From JAMLHH01 sp035515235 (GTDB taxonomy: Bacteria; Bacteroidota; Bacteroidia; Chitinophagales; JADIYW01): a stretch of 38,591 nt of DNA. The notes below the pieces were generated by a model, which ran no database searches, was not told the DNA's origin, and saw only the letters and a list, made by a program, of their open reading frames with translations. The position numbers were made by a program, and so were the translations under genes. Shown here piece after piece: positions 24,844-31,690 of the stretch. The DNA lies in contig DATJBS010000039.1 in assembly GCA_035515235.1 (NCBI GenBank), positions 1-38,591 on the forward strand, written 5' to 3'. Positions within the stretch are counted from its first letter, which is position 1; each line of letters opens with the position of its first letter.

Positions 24844-25866
24844 ATGAAAAAAATTAAAATACAATATATATTCTTAACTCTCATACTCCTGTTGATGGGT
24901 GCTTGCAAGAAAGATACAGTAGAAAAGCCTGACATTCCCAAAGGTGAGGACAGAGATATCCGGGTGCTGAAAGTCCAATATTTAGGGCATGATTATTTCG
25001 TTTTGGGAGATCCGCCTCCATTGATGTACGCAAGAGAGTGTACATATCATTATGATACAGAAGGCCGTCTGAGTTATATAGAGAATGACGGGATTAGAAG
25101 AGCGACAATCGAATACAATCCTGAACAAATAAAAGCGACTAACGATGCGGAGCAAAATCGAATATTCTCTTTATATTGGGATAATTCCACCATAAAATTT
25201 CAGGGCAACAGAATAGAAAATATTATGGTTACTACCCGTCATTTGAGTATTGAACCGCAGAATTTTACCACTCAGGATGGAATTGATATTAACAGAGCCT
25301 CAGATGGTAGATTGAAGTCGGTCATGTTGGAAGTCTCGCCAGATGCACCTGTCCCATCCTCTGTGTTGTATTTAGGATTGGCTACAGAAATATTATCCTA
25401 CAATGATAATGGATTACCTGATAAGTTAGAAACCCCGTTATTTTATTGGGCAGATCCTGACTATTATACAGCAGATTTTACGTTTCAGTACAACAAAGCG
25501 GATGATGTTCCTATGAAATTAAAGCGTTTGGTCAATGAAGAGTTGCTGCTTTCAAATAGATATGGGATAACAAATTTCGATTTGCTTTTTTTAGATAGCA
25601 CTCGAAATTTCAGCCAGCTTGGTGAAGGGAATTGGCTCATTTCTTTCGGGCTCCCGCAGTTTTATATTTTAGAAGAGAAAAGTACACATCTCGTATCTAA
25701 GAGAACGACCAATTATTATAAAGGGGGTATTAATGAAAACGAAGACCCTGATGGTAGTAAAGAGTTCTTCAAAACTACAGAAGAGGATTTTCCATACATT
25801 CACGATGCAAAAGCCAAAACCTTAGAAATTGCAGGATTAAAGATATGGTATAAGTTTGTGGAGTAA
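24844..25866 (+). CDS. Lipoprotein with YD-like segment, function unknown
   Basis: A 340-residue precursor with a clear SPII signal (YIFLTLILLLMGAC, acylated Cys21), then KKD. The mature part has YHYDTEGRLSYIEND followed by a YNDNGLPDKLE segment, like the short YD/RHS-type repeats of Bacteroidota DUF4595-like lipoproteins. The rest is beta-rich, with no catalytic motif. It probably sits in the outer membrane. Last gene of the island, ending 115 nt before a terminator. It shares the richer GC content of the three genes before it. Confidence 0.75.
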   Translation: MKKIKIQYIFLTLILLLMGACKKDTVEKPDIPKGEDRDIRVLKVQYLGHDYFVLGDPPPLMYARECTYHYDTEGRLSYIENDGIRRATIEYNPEQIKATNDAEQNRIFSLYWDNSTIKFQGNRIENIMVTTRHLSIEPQNFTTQDGIDINRASDGRLKSVMLEVSPDAPVPSSVLYLGLATEILSYNDNGLPDKLETPLFYWADPDYYTADFTFQYNKADDVPMKLKRLVNEELLLSNRYGITNFDLLFLDSTRNFSQLGEGNWLISFGLPQFYILEEKSTHLVSKRTTNYYKGGINENEDPDGSKEFFKTTEEDFPYIHDAKAKTLEIAGLKIWYKFVE

Positions 25867-25918
25867 GGGGAGAGATGTAAAATTAAAAGTACGATATTCT
25901 ATAGAAGCCTTGTTTAAA

Positions 25919-25946
25919 AGTGATGAGTTTTCGAGTGATGAGTTTT
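25919..25946 (+). repeat. Short tandem repeat downstream of the island
   Basis: AGTGATGAGTTTT occurs at 25919 and again at 25934, a 15-nt period, in the otherwise gene-free stretch 25867-26281. Upstream of it, AAAAGTACGATATT at 25885-25898 is shared with 81-94 of the window. Confidence 0.5.
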
Positions 25947-25981
25947 GAGTAACTTTTGCAATTTCTTTTTAATGATTAAAA

Positions 25982-26007
25982 GTCTGCTCAAATCAGCGGG
26001 CTTTTTT
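25982..26007 (+). terminator. Intrinsic terminator after the secreted island
   Basis: GTCTGCT pairs with AGCGGGC (two G-U pairs) around a 6-nt loop, followed by TTTTTT. Suitable as the end of the four-gene transcript. Confidence 0.7.
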
Positions 26008-26103
26008 ATCTCCCACAGATATCGCGGAAAAGAAGGTAAAATATAGCTGACGGCTAATTTTATCCTCTTAATGATAAAAAATTTGAACTACATAAAAGTT
26101 AAT

Positions 26104-26277
26104 AAATACGGCGGTCTGCGGTCAGTTGACTACTTAAAGAGATTGCTTCTTTCCTCGCAATGACGGGATTTTACGGTCTATAGTCTTCTGGTCAAAGGTC
26201 TAAAATACGGTGGTCTGCGGTCAGTTGACTACTTAAAGAGATTGCTTCGTTCCTCGCAATGACGGGATTTACGGTCT
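26104..26277. repeat. Two-copy 75-bp repeat, 99-bp period, containing a REP-like palindrome
   Basis: Copies at 26104-26179 and 26203-26277 differ at two bases plus one inserted T. Each holds GAGATTGCTTC.TTCCTCG then CAATGACGGG, in which ATTGC and GCAAT can pair. This is like the widespread CATTGCGAGGA.CGAAGCAATC intergenic repeat seen in many genomes. The joining segment itself repeats GGTCT/GGTCA words. It occupies the gap between the island and the yidD stop codon. Confidence 0.8.
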
Positions 26278-26281
26278 TTAC

Positions 26282-26515
26282 CTACGGAACAGGATCATAT
26301 CCGTTTCCTCCCCAAGGATGGCAGGAAAGGATTCGTTTAGTTGCTAAAAAGCCTCCTTTAAACAAACCGTGTTTTTGAAGTGCTTCTGCAGCATAATGAG
26401 AACAAGTAGGTTGATATCTACACTTATTAGGTCCTAATAAAGGAGAAATTATCCATTGATATATCTTAATCAATAGAAGAAGTGGAAGAATCGCTATTTG
26501 TCTTATTTTTTTCAT
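26282..26515 (-). CDS. yidD: Membrane protein insertion efficiency factor YidD
   Basis: A 77-residue amphipathic membrane-associated protein that assists YidC-dependent insertion. The family hallmarks are all present: LIKIYQWIISPLLGPNKCRYQPTCSHYA, the cysteine pair, and CHPWGGNGYDPVP at the end. It overlaps the 3' end of rnpA by 50 nt in another frame, the classic rpmH-rnpA-yidD arrangement. yidC, often next, is absent here and is replaced by a repeat region and the secreted island. Confidence 0.95.
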   Translation of the reverse strand: MKKIRQIAILPLLLLIKIYQWIISPLLGPNKCRYQPTCSHYAAEALQKHGLFKGGFLATKRILSCHPWGGNGYDPVP

Positions 26516-26909
26516 CTAATTGAATCCATTGTTGGAATAATTGATGTACTTCTTTTCGAGCTTTTGCTGCATCTGGTTTTCTATTCCCCAAATACGTTAC
26601 AGCAAAAATATACCTATTGTTCAAAACAGATAGATATTCTTCGAGAAAGAATTTTTCTAAACGGATAGCTTCTCTTATCCACCTTTTGATCTGATTGCGG
26701 TCTACCGCCAGTTGGAAATTCTTCTTAGATACACTGACCAAGAATTGAATCCTCTCTTTGGAAGATGTCAAATCCTGTCTCAGATAATACAATCTAAAAT
26801 TCCCGCTTTTTAAAAAAAAGCGATGCCTAAAAAGTGCTTCAATGTCTTTGACACTTTTTAGGCGTATACTTCTAGGAAAAGTTTTTCTATGTGACCTTTC
26901 CTTTTTCAG
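26466..26909 (-). CDS. rnpA: Ribonuclease P protein component, non-canonical start
   Basis: The protein cofactor of RNase P, which matures tRNA 5' ends. The RNR signature AVDRNQIKRWIREAIRLEK and a basic core are present. From the first canonical start codon, TTG 26792, the protein is 108 residues and lacks the family's N-terminal helix. The same frame is open upstream and encodes RLKSVKDIEALF and RHRFFLKSGNFRLYYL, clearly RnpA-like. A start at CTG 26909 gives 147 residues (LKKERSHRKTFPRS...). No ATG, GTG or TTG occurs between rpmH and 26792. CTG 26909 lies 5 nt after the rpmH stop; ATT/ATA codons overlapping rpmH are alternatives. It overlaps yidD at its 3' end. Confidence 0.88.
   Translation of the reverse strand: MKKERSHRKTFPRSIRLKSVKDIEALFRHRFFLKSGNFRLYYLRQDLTSSKERIQFLVSVSKKNFQLAVDRNQIKRWIREAIRLEKFFLEEYLSVLNNRYIFAVTYLGNRKPDAAKARKEVHQLFQQWIQLDEKNKTNSDSSTSSID
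26804..26863 (-). promoter_or_regulatory. Tandem hairpins, attenuator-like, in the 5' part of rnpA
   Basis: On the minus strand GCCTAAAAAGTG and CACTTTTTAGGC (26863-26852 and 26836-26825) form a perfect 12-bp stem with a 15-nt loop. Six nucleotides later is a run of eight T. That run begins a second perfect hairpin, CGCTTTTT / AAAAAGCG with a 3-nt loop (26822-26804). The first resembles a terminator with a displaced U tract and could lower rnpA and yidD transcription relative to rpmH. Confidence 0.5.
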
Positions 26910-26914
26910 ATCTA

Positions 26915-27070
26915 CTATTTTAATTTTAATTCGTCAGAAACGCTTAGTTTTTTACGACCATTAGCTCTACGACCATTGATGACAGCTCTGCCACCTTTAG
27001 TTTTCATACGCGCTCTGAAGCCGTGCTTATTTTTTCTCTTACGTACCGAAGGTTGAAAAGTCCTTTTCAT
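26915..27070 (-). CDS. rpmH: 50S ribosomal protein L34
   Basis: A 51-residue basic ribosomal protein, MKRTFQPSVRKRKNKHGFRA then RMKTKGGRAVINGRRANGRK, essentially the universal L34 sequence with the short C-terminal extension KLSVSDELKLK. It was read directly from the minus strand. It ends TAG, followed at once by a second TAG. It is preceded by a good promoter at 27094-27122 and followed by rnpA and yidD. Confidence 0.97.
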   Translation of the reverse strand: MKRTFQPSVRKRKNKHGFRARMKTKGGRAVINGRRANGRKKLSVSDELKLK

Positions 27071-27093
27071 AGTATAAATTTTTTCAAGGACTG

Positions 27094-27122
27094 CAAAGAT
27101 ATGCTTTTTTTCATCTTAGCAA
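27094..27122 (-). promoter_or_regulatory. Promoter of rpmH-rnpA-yidD
   Basis: On the minus strand TTG (27122-27120), 18 nt, then TATCTTTG (27101-27094), a full Bacteroidota-type promoter. The ATG of rpmH at 27070 is 23 nt downstream. It lies in the 74-nt gap after rho, so the operon need not depend on rho transcription. Confidence 0.6.
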
Positions 27123-27144
27123 GCCCTTTCGTTTAAATATATTG

Positions 27145-29097
27145 TTATCTATTCATTGTAATGAGGAATTCCTCATTGCTTTTTGTGCCTCTCATTCTTT
27201 GTAAAATGAATTGGATGGCTTCATCTGGATTCATATCTGCCAAATGATTTCTTAAAATCCACATTTTCTGTTGCGCTTCTTTATCTAATAATAGATCATC
27301 TCGTCTAGTAGAAGAAGCTACAAGGTCTACCGCAGGGAAGATTCTTCTATTGGCAATTTTTCTATCTAATGATAGTTCCATATTACCAGTACCTTTAAAT
27401 TCTTCAAAGATCACTTCATCCATTTTAGAACCTGTATCTATCAAAGCAGTAGCTATAATAGTTAATGAACCGCCGTTTTCAATGTTTCTTGCCGCACCAA
27501 AGAACTGTTTTGGTTTATGTAAAGCATTCGCTTCCACACCCCCTGATAATACTTTACCGCTAGAAGGAGCTGTCGTATTGTGAGCTCTTGCTAATCTCGT
27601 GATAGAGTCTAATAGAATCACCACATCATGCCCACATTCTACTAATCTTTTAGCTTTTTGTAAAACTATACTAGACACTTTAACGTGACGATCAGCAGGC
27701 TCATCAAAAGTAGAAGCTACAACCTCTGCATTGACGCTACGTTGCATATCTGTCACCTCTTCAGGTCTTTCATCTATCAATAATACGATGAGGTATACTT
27801 CAGGATGATTTTTTGCAATAGCATTAGCGATGTCTTTTAACAACATCGTTTTACCCACTTTAGGCTGAGCTACGATCATTCCTCTCTGACCTTTACCTAT
27901 TGGAGTGAATAAATCTACAACCCTAGTAGAATAATTATTGGGGTCATAAAATAAATTCAATTTTTCAGTAGGAAAAAGCGGAGTCAAATAATCAAAAGGA
28001 ATTCTATCTCTAATTAAATGAGGAAGTTTTCCATTAATGGAGTCTACTTTTTGAAGAGCAAAATACTTTTCACCTTCTTTTGGTGGTCTTACGCTACAGA
28101 CAATAGTATCACCTGTTTTTAGTCCTTGATTTTTAATCTGAGAAGGAGAAACATAGACATCATCTGGAGAGGATAAATAATTATAATCTGCGGATCTTAA
28201 GAAACCATATCCATCAGGAATAATTTCTAATACACCTTCTGCTTGGATACTAGCATCTAATTCTGCAAAAATATCTACTACAGCTGGTGTTTTCTCAGTT
28301 TCGTGGTTGTGTTGTGGATGAACAGGCTTCTCTCTTTCTGTTGGTTGAGTTTTCTCTCTGTTCAAAGGGTAAGGCATCTTGTCTGTTCTTGCAGGACGTT
28401 CTTTTTGCTGAGCAGGACGTTCAGGTCGTTCTGGACGATCCGGGCGTTCTGGATGCTTATGTCTTGCCGGTGCTTCTGTTGTGCTTTCTGTAATTATTGT
28501 TTCCTTCTTAGCTAGAGGAGTTGACTTCTCTACAAATAAAGGTTCGTTAGAGCTTGGCTTTTCTTCCTTCTCAATAATTTTATTAGAAAGGTCAGGAGTA
28601 GTCGTTACAGTATGCTCTTCTCTTGGTCTTCTGCCTTTCTTTCTATATTCTATGTTAGAAGGAATTTCTGGCATACCTGGAGGAGTTTCTATTTTAGATT
28701 CTTCTACAAAAAGAGGTTCTGCTATTTTAGACTCTGGAGCGGAAGTTTTTGGAGCTTCTACGGCTACAGAGCTTGAAGCTTCTATATTAGAAGTGTAGTT
28801 TTTTGTTTGAATAGCAACAGGTTCAGCTACTTTTCTAATGATTCGATTTCTTTTTCTTTTTTCATCATTAGCATCGCTGTTTTCATCATTATCATTGCCA
28901 TGCTCCTCATTGGAGGAATCAATAGAGGTGTCTTCAGATGACTCCTGTGGAGCTCTATCTGCTTGTCCTTTCGTGATTAATTGTAAAAGTTCTTGTTTTT
29001 TTGATCTAGAGATGACCGTTTTATTTATACCAAGTTCTAATGCTATTTCTTTTAGCTCGGGAAGGATCATCCCTTTTAAATCATCTATTTTGTACAT
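27145..29097 (-). CDS. rho: Transcription termination factor Rho with long disordered insertion
   Basis: A 650-residue hexameric RNA helicase, about 230 residues longer than E. coli Rho (419). The N-terminal SAP-like helix bundle (1-47; LPELKEIALELGINK) is followed by a low-complexity Pro/Glu/Arg/Lys region (about 52-280), including RPERPERP-type repeats. The cold-shock RNA-binding domain comes next (about 285-355; GVLEIIPDGYGFLRS). The ATPase core has Walker A AQPKVGKT (Lys416), Walker B VVILLDSITRLARAHN, and the Q/R-loop region SGKVLSGGVEANAL. Insertions of this type are known in Bacteroidota Rho. The ATG at 29097 (MYKIDDLKGM) fits the start of the SAP-like domain. Confidence 0.95.
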   Translation of the reverse strand: MYKIDDLKGMILPELKEIALELGINKTVISRSKKQELLQLITKGQADRAPQESSEDTSIDSSNEEHGNDNDENSDANDEKRKRNRIIRKVAEPVAIQTKNYTSNIEASSSVAVEAPKTSAPESKIAEPLFVEESKIETPPGMPEIPSNIEYRKKGRRPREEHTVTTTPDLSNKIIEKEEKPSSNEPLFVEKSTPLAKKETIITESTTEAPARHKHPERPDRPERPERPAQQKERPARTDKMPYPLNREKTQPTEREKPVHPQHNHETEKTPAVVDIFAELDASIQAEGVLEIIPDGYGFLRSADYNYLSSPDDVYVSPSQIKNQGLKTGDTIVCSVRPPKEGEKYFALQKVDSINGKLPHLIRDRIPFDYLTPLFPTEKLNLFYDPNNYSTRVVDLFTPIGKGQRGMIVAQPKVGKTMLLKDIANAIAKNHPEVYLIVLLIDERPEEVTDMQRSVNAEVVASTFDEPADRHVKVSSIVLQKAKRLVECGHDVVILLDSITRLARAHNTTAPSSGKVLSGGVEANALHKPKQFFGAARNIENGGSLTIIATALIDTGSKMDEVIFEEFKGTGNMELSLDRKIANRRIFPAVDLVASSTRRDDLLLDKEAQQKMWILRNHLADMNPDEAIQFILQRMRGTKSNEEFLITMNR

Positions 29098-29364
29098 GTA
29101 TTTTGAATGAAATTATAGACCACAAATCGAATAGTTGGATCTTAGATTAAATTGTTCAAGGAAAGATATTCGTGAAAATTTTATTGAAAGCTTTTGGTCG
29201 TACAAAGAAATAAATATTTTTATTACGATGCAATACTTTTTTTATATCATCAAAAATAACTTTTTAAATTGTTTTTTACAAACTTCTACTATTTAATCGT
29301 TCTTTTTCTTGTAAATAAATGATTATTTAAATTCAATAAGAATCCAAAATTTAAAAGATTTTAA

Positions 29365-29376
29365 AGTTAGCTAACT
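29365..29376. promoter_or_regulatory. 12-bp perfect palindrome, possible operator
   Basis: AGTTAGCTAACT is its own reverse complement, located mid-spacer between the divergent rho and serS genes. No known regulator consensus is claimed; chance is possible in AT-rich DNA. Confidence 0.3.
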
Positions 29377-29487
29377 ATTTGAACATCATAGTTACATCAA
29401 TATAGCTTCTACTTTTTACCGTTTGTTCAAAGGTGTGTTTTTTGACTTTTAAATGGAAGTCTATTATTAATAGAAATTACGAATGCT

Positions 29488-29495
29488 TATCTTTG
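29488..29495 (+). promoter_or_regulatory. -7 box of serS
   Basis: TATCTTTG matches TAnnTTTG and ends 16 nt before the ATG at 29512, implying a very short leader. A clear -33 TTG is not present at the expected distance. Confidence 0.4.
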
Positions 29496-29511
29496 TGGCT
29501 CAATTTGTTTT

Positions 29512-30780
29512 ATGTTATTATTAGAAGTTTTGAAATCTGATCCTCTTGCAGTGAAAGCAAGATTGGCAATAAAGAATTTTCCTCAACCAGAATTAGTAGA
29601 TGTTGTAATTGCTTTAGATGAACAAAGAAAATCGTCTCAATCTACTATCGACTTATTGCTTTCAGAAAGAAATAAATTGTCCAAAGAAATTGGTCTTCTA
29701 ATAAAAAATAAAGATCCTAAAGCAGAAAGCACTAAAAATAGAGTTGCTGAAATTAAAGTAGAGCTAGAAGGATTGGAAGTGACACATCAACAAATAGAAA
29801 CGGATTTGTATGAGAATCTTGTACAACTTCCTAATCTACCTGCAGATATTGTACCTAGCGGAAAAACTCCAGAAGATAATGAAGTCGTTTTTCAAGTAAA
29901 AGAAATTCCAGCGGCTCCAAAAAACTCGATTCCTCATTGGGAATTAGCTAAAAAATATCAAATCATAGATTTTGAATTAGGGACTAAATTGACTGGGCCG
30001 GGCTTTCCTGTATATAGAGGTAAAGGAGCAATTCTTCAAAGAGCATTGATTAATTTCTTTTTAGCAGAAGCTGCAGAAGCTGGATATACTGAAATGATGG
30101 TTCCTTTGATGGTGAGCGAAGCCTCTGCTTTTGCCACAGGGCAATTGCCAGACAAAGAAGGTCAAATGTATCACGCTACAACAGATAATTTATATTTAAT
30201 TCCTACTGCCGAAGTTCCATTGACCAATATCTACAGAGATGTGATTTTGGAAGAAAAAGAATTTCCGATTAAAATGACAGGTTATACACCTTGTTTTAGA
30301 AGAGAAGCAGGATCTTATGGTAAAGATGTAAGAGGATTGAATCGATTACATCAGTTTGATAAAGTAGAGATTGTACAAATTCAGCATCCTGATGAATCTT
30401 ATGCTGCACTAGATCAAATGTGTAAACACGTAGAGCAATTATTGAACAAGCTAGAACTGCCTTATAGAATCCTTAGATTATGTGGTGGAGATATGAGTTT
30501 TGCAAGTGCATTGACTTATGACTTCGAAGTATTCTCTGTAGCGCAAGAAAGATGGTTAGAAGTGAGCTCTGTATCGAATTTTGAAACTTTCCAAGCAAAT
30601 AGATTAAAACTCAGATATAGAACTGCTGACAATAAGAAAATATTAGCGCACACTCTTAATGGAAGTGCGATGGCATTGCCAAGGATATTAGCAGCACTAT
30701 TAGAAATCAATCAAACAGAAGAAGGAATTCGTATTCCTGCTGTATTACAGAAATTCACAGGATTTGATATTATCCAATAA
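29512..30780 (+). CDS. serS: Seryl-tRNA synthetase
   Basis: A 422-residue class II synthetase charging tRNA-Ser. The N-terminal long-hairpin tRNA-binding arm (about 30-105) is Lys/Glu rich. The catalytic core shows TAEVPLTNIYRD, motif 2 PCFRREAGSYGKDVRGLNRLHQF and motif 3 NGSAMALPRILAALLE. Length is typical. The start MLLLEVLKSDPLAVKARLAI parallels other SerRS N-termini. The stop is 11 nt from the convergent lipoprotein gene. Confidence 0.97.
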   Translation: MLLLEVLKSDPLAVKARLAIKNFPQPELVDVVIALDEQRKSSQSTIDLLLSERNKLSKEIGLLIKNKDPKAESTKNRVAEIKVELEGLEVTHQQIETDLYENLVQLPNLPADIVPSGKTPEDNEVVFQVKEIPAAPKNSIPHWELAKKYQIIDFELGTKLTGPGFPVYRGKGAILQRALINFFLAEAAEAGYTEMMVPLMVSEASAFATGQLPDKEGQMYHATTDNLYLIPTAEVPLTNIYRDVILEEKEFPIKMTGYTPCFRREAGSYGKDVRGLNRLHQFDKVEIVQIQHPDESYAALDQMCKHVEQLLNKLELPYRILRLCGGDMSFASALTYDFEVFSVAQERWLEVSSVSNFETFQANRLKLRYRTADNKKILAHTLNGSAMALPRILAALLEINQTEEGIRIPAVLQKFTGFDIIQ

Positions 30781-30791
30781 ATAGGTAGGAT

Positions 30792-31184
30792 TTATCTTTG
30801 GAAGACTTCCGTTTTTAAATCCATATAACCTTTGTCGATGAATAATTTTCCCTCTTCCATTCTTATGATAGCAGGGAAATTGTCATCCATATAAATCATG
30901 TCGCCGATTTCTTCATCCATCTTAATCTCGTAATGTCCTTTTTGTATGACGGATTCGTTCTCTGAATAGACGTAAGTAGATTTTTTTGTATTAAATTTTA
31001 AGGTTTTATTGCCGCCAAACGTAGTTTGAGAAGTTCTACCGCAACAAGTTTCATAATAAATTTTCCACGTACCTTTAATAGAGTTTTTAATATCTTCTCC
31101 ATTTTGTGCGTTCTTTGGAGAAGAGCAACTAGAAAGTAGGATAAAAACAACAGAAAGGAAAAATGCGAATTGGAATTTTTTCAT
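30792..31184 (-). CDS. Small lipoprotein, lipocalin-like stress type, function unknown
   Basis: A 130-residue precursor with an SPII signal (FFLSVVFILLSSC, acylated Cys20). The mature part IKGTWKIYYETCCGRTSQTT followed by short beta strands (KTLKFNTKKSTYVYSE, HYEIKMDEE, FPAIIRMEEGKLFID) resembles the lipocalin-like/META group of small envelope lipoproteins. The CCG pair is unusual. No defined role. Convergent with serS and divergent from the S4-domain gene. Confidence 0.75.
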   Translation of the reverse strand: MKKFQFAFFLSVVFILLSSCSSPKNAQNGEDIKNSIKGTWKIYYETCCGRTSQTTFGGNKTLKFNTKKSTYVYSENESVIQKGHYEIKMDEEIGDMIYMDDNFPAIIRMEEGKLFIDKGYMDLKTEVFQR

Positions 31185-31219
31185 TAGGAAGATTTTTTAC
31201 AAGGTAGTAAATTTATAAA

Positions 31220-31618
31220 ATGTCAGAGTTAATAAAAACCAGAATTGATAAATGGTTGTGGTCTACAAGATGGTTCAAAACTAGAACAATGGCAACAGAT
31301 GCTTGCTCGGCAGGTAAAGTCAAAGTCGAAGGTCAGAATGTAAAACCCTCATTTCAAGTTCAAGTAGGACAGACGGTAATATTCCAAAAAATAGGGTTTA
31401 AATATACTGTCAAAGTAGAGAAAATTATCGAAAAACGTGTTGGAGCGCCTCAAGCACAAGAGTGTTATATAGATTTAACTCCACCTGAAGATAAGGAAAG
31501 ATTGAGCTCTGCATTTAGATATGATTTCGAAGTGAGAGACAAAGGAGTAGGTCGCCCTACCAAAAAAGATCGGAGAGAGATTGAACAGTTTAAGAACGAA
31601 GTAGATGAGGAGGAGTAA
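31220..31618 (+). CDS. S4-domain RNA-binding protein, Hsp15-like
   Basis: A 132-residue cytoplasmic protein. The S4 domain at about 8-75 (RIDKWLWSTRWFKTRTMATD, ACSAGKVKVEGQNVKPS) matches the HslR/Hsp15 family, which binds free 50S subunits carrying nascent chains and recycles stalled ribosomes. The C-terminus, GRPTKKDRREIEQF and an acidic tail, is also found in these proteins. The gene stands alone, with the metalloprotease 72 nt downstream. Confidence 0.88.
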   Translation: MSELIKTRIDKWLWSTRWFKTRTMATDACSAGKVKVEGQNVKPSFQVQVGQTVIFQKIGFKYTVKVEKIIEKRVGAPQAQECYIDLTPPEDKERLSSAFRYDFEVRDKGVGRPTKKDRREIEQFKNEVDEEE

Positions 31619-31690
31619 GTTTTAAGAATTTATAACTTATTACAAACTCATAAATCACGAATTTTGTAAATATTTTTAAATCTAATTTTC

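Larger units (their letters stand above)
29098..29511. other. Non-coding divergent spacer between rho and serS
   Basis: About 414 nt of AT-rich DNA with no credible ORF. It should hold both promoters and 5' leaders. Visible elements are the 12-bp palindrome AGTTAGCTAACT at 29365-29376 and a serS -7 box at 29488. No T-box, riboswitch or structured leader was recognised. No convincing -7 box for rho was seen on the minus strand. Confidence 0.6.

Noticed and set aside
28287..29110. Several + strand frames opposite the rho insertion
   Set aside because: They arise from the repetitive codon composition of the disordered insertion; the protein sequences are low-complexity Ser/Leu/Cys strings.
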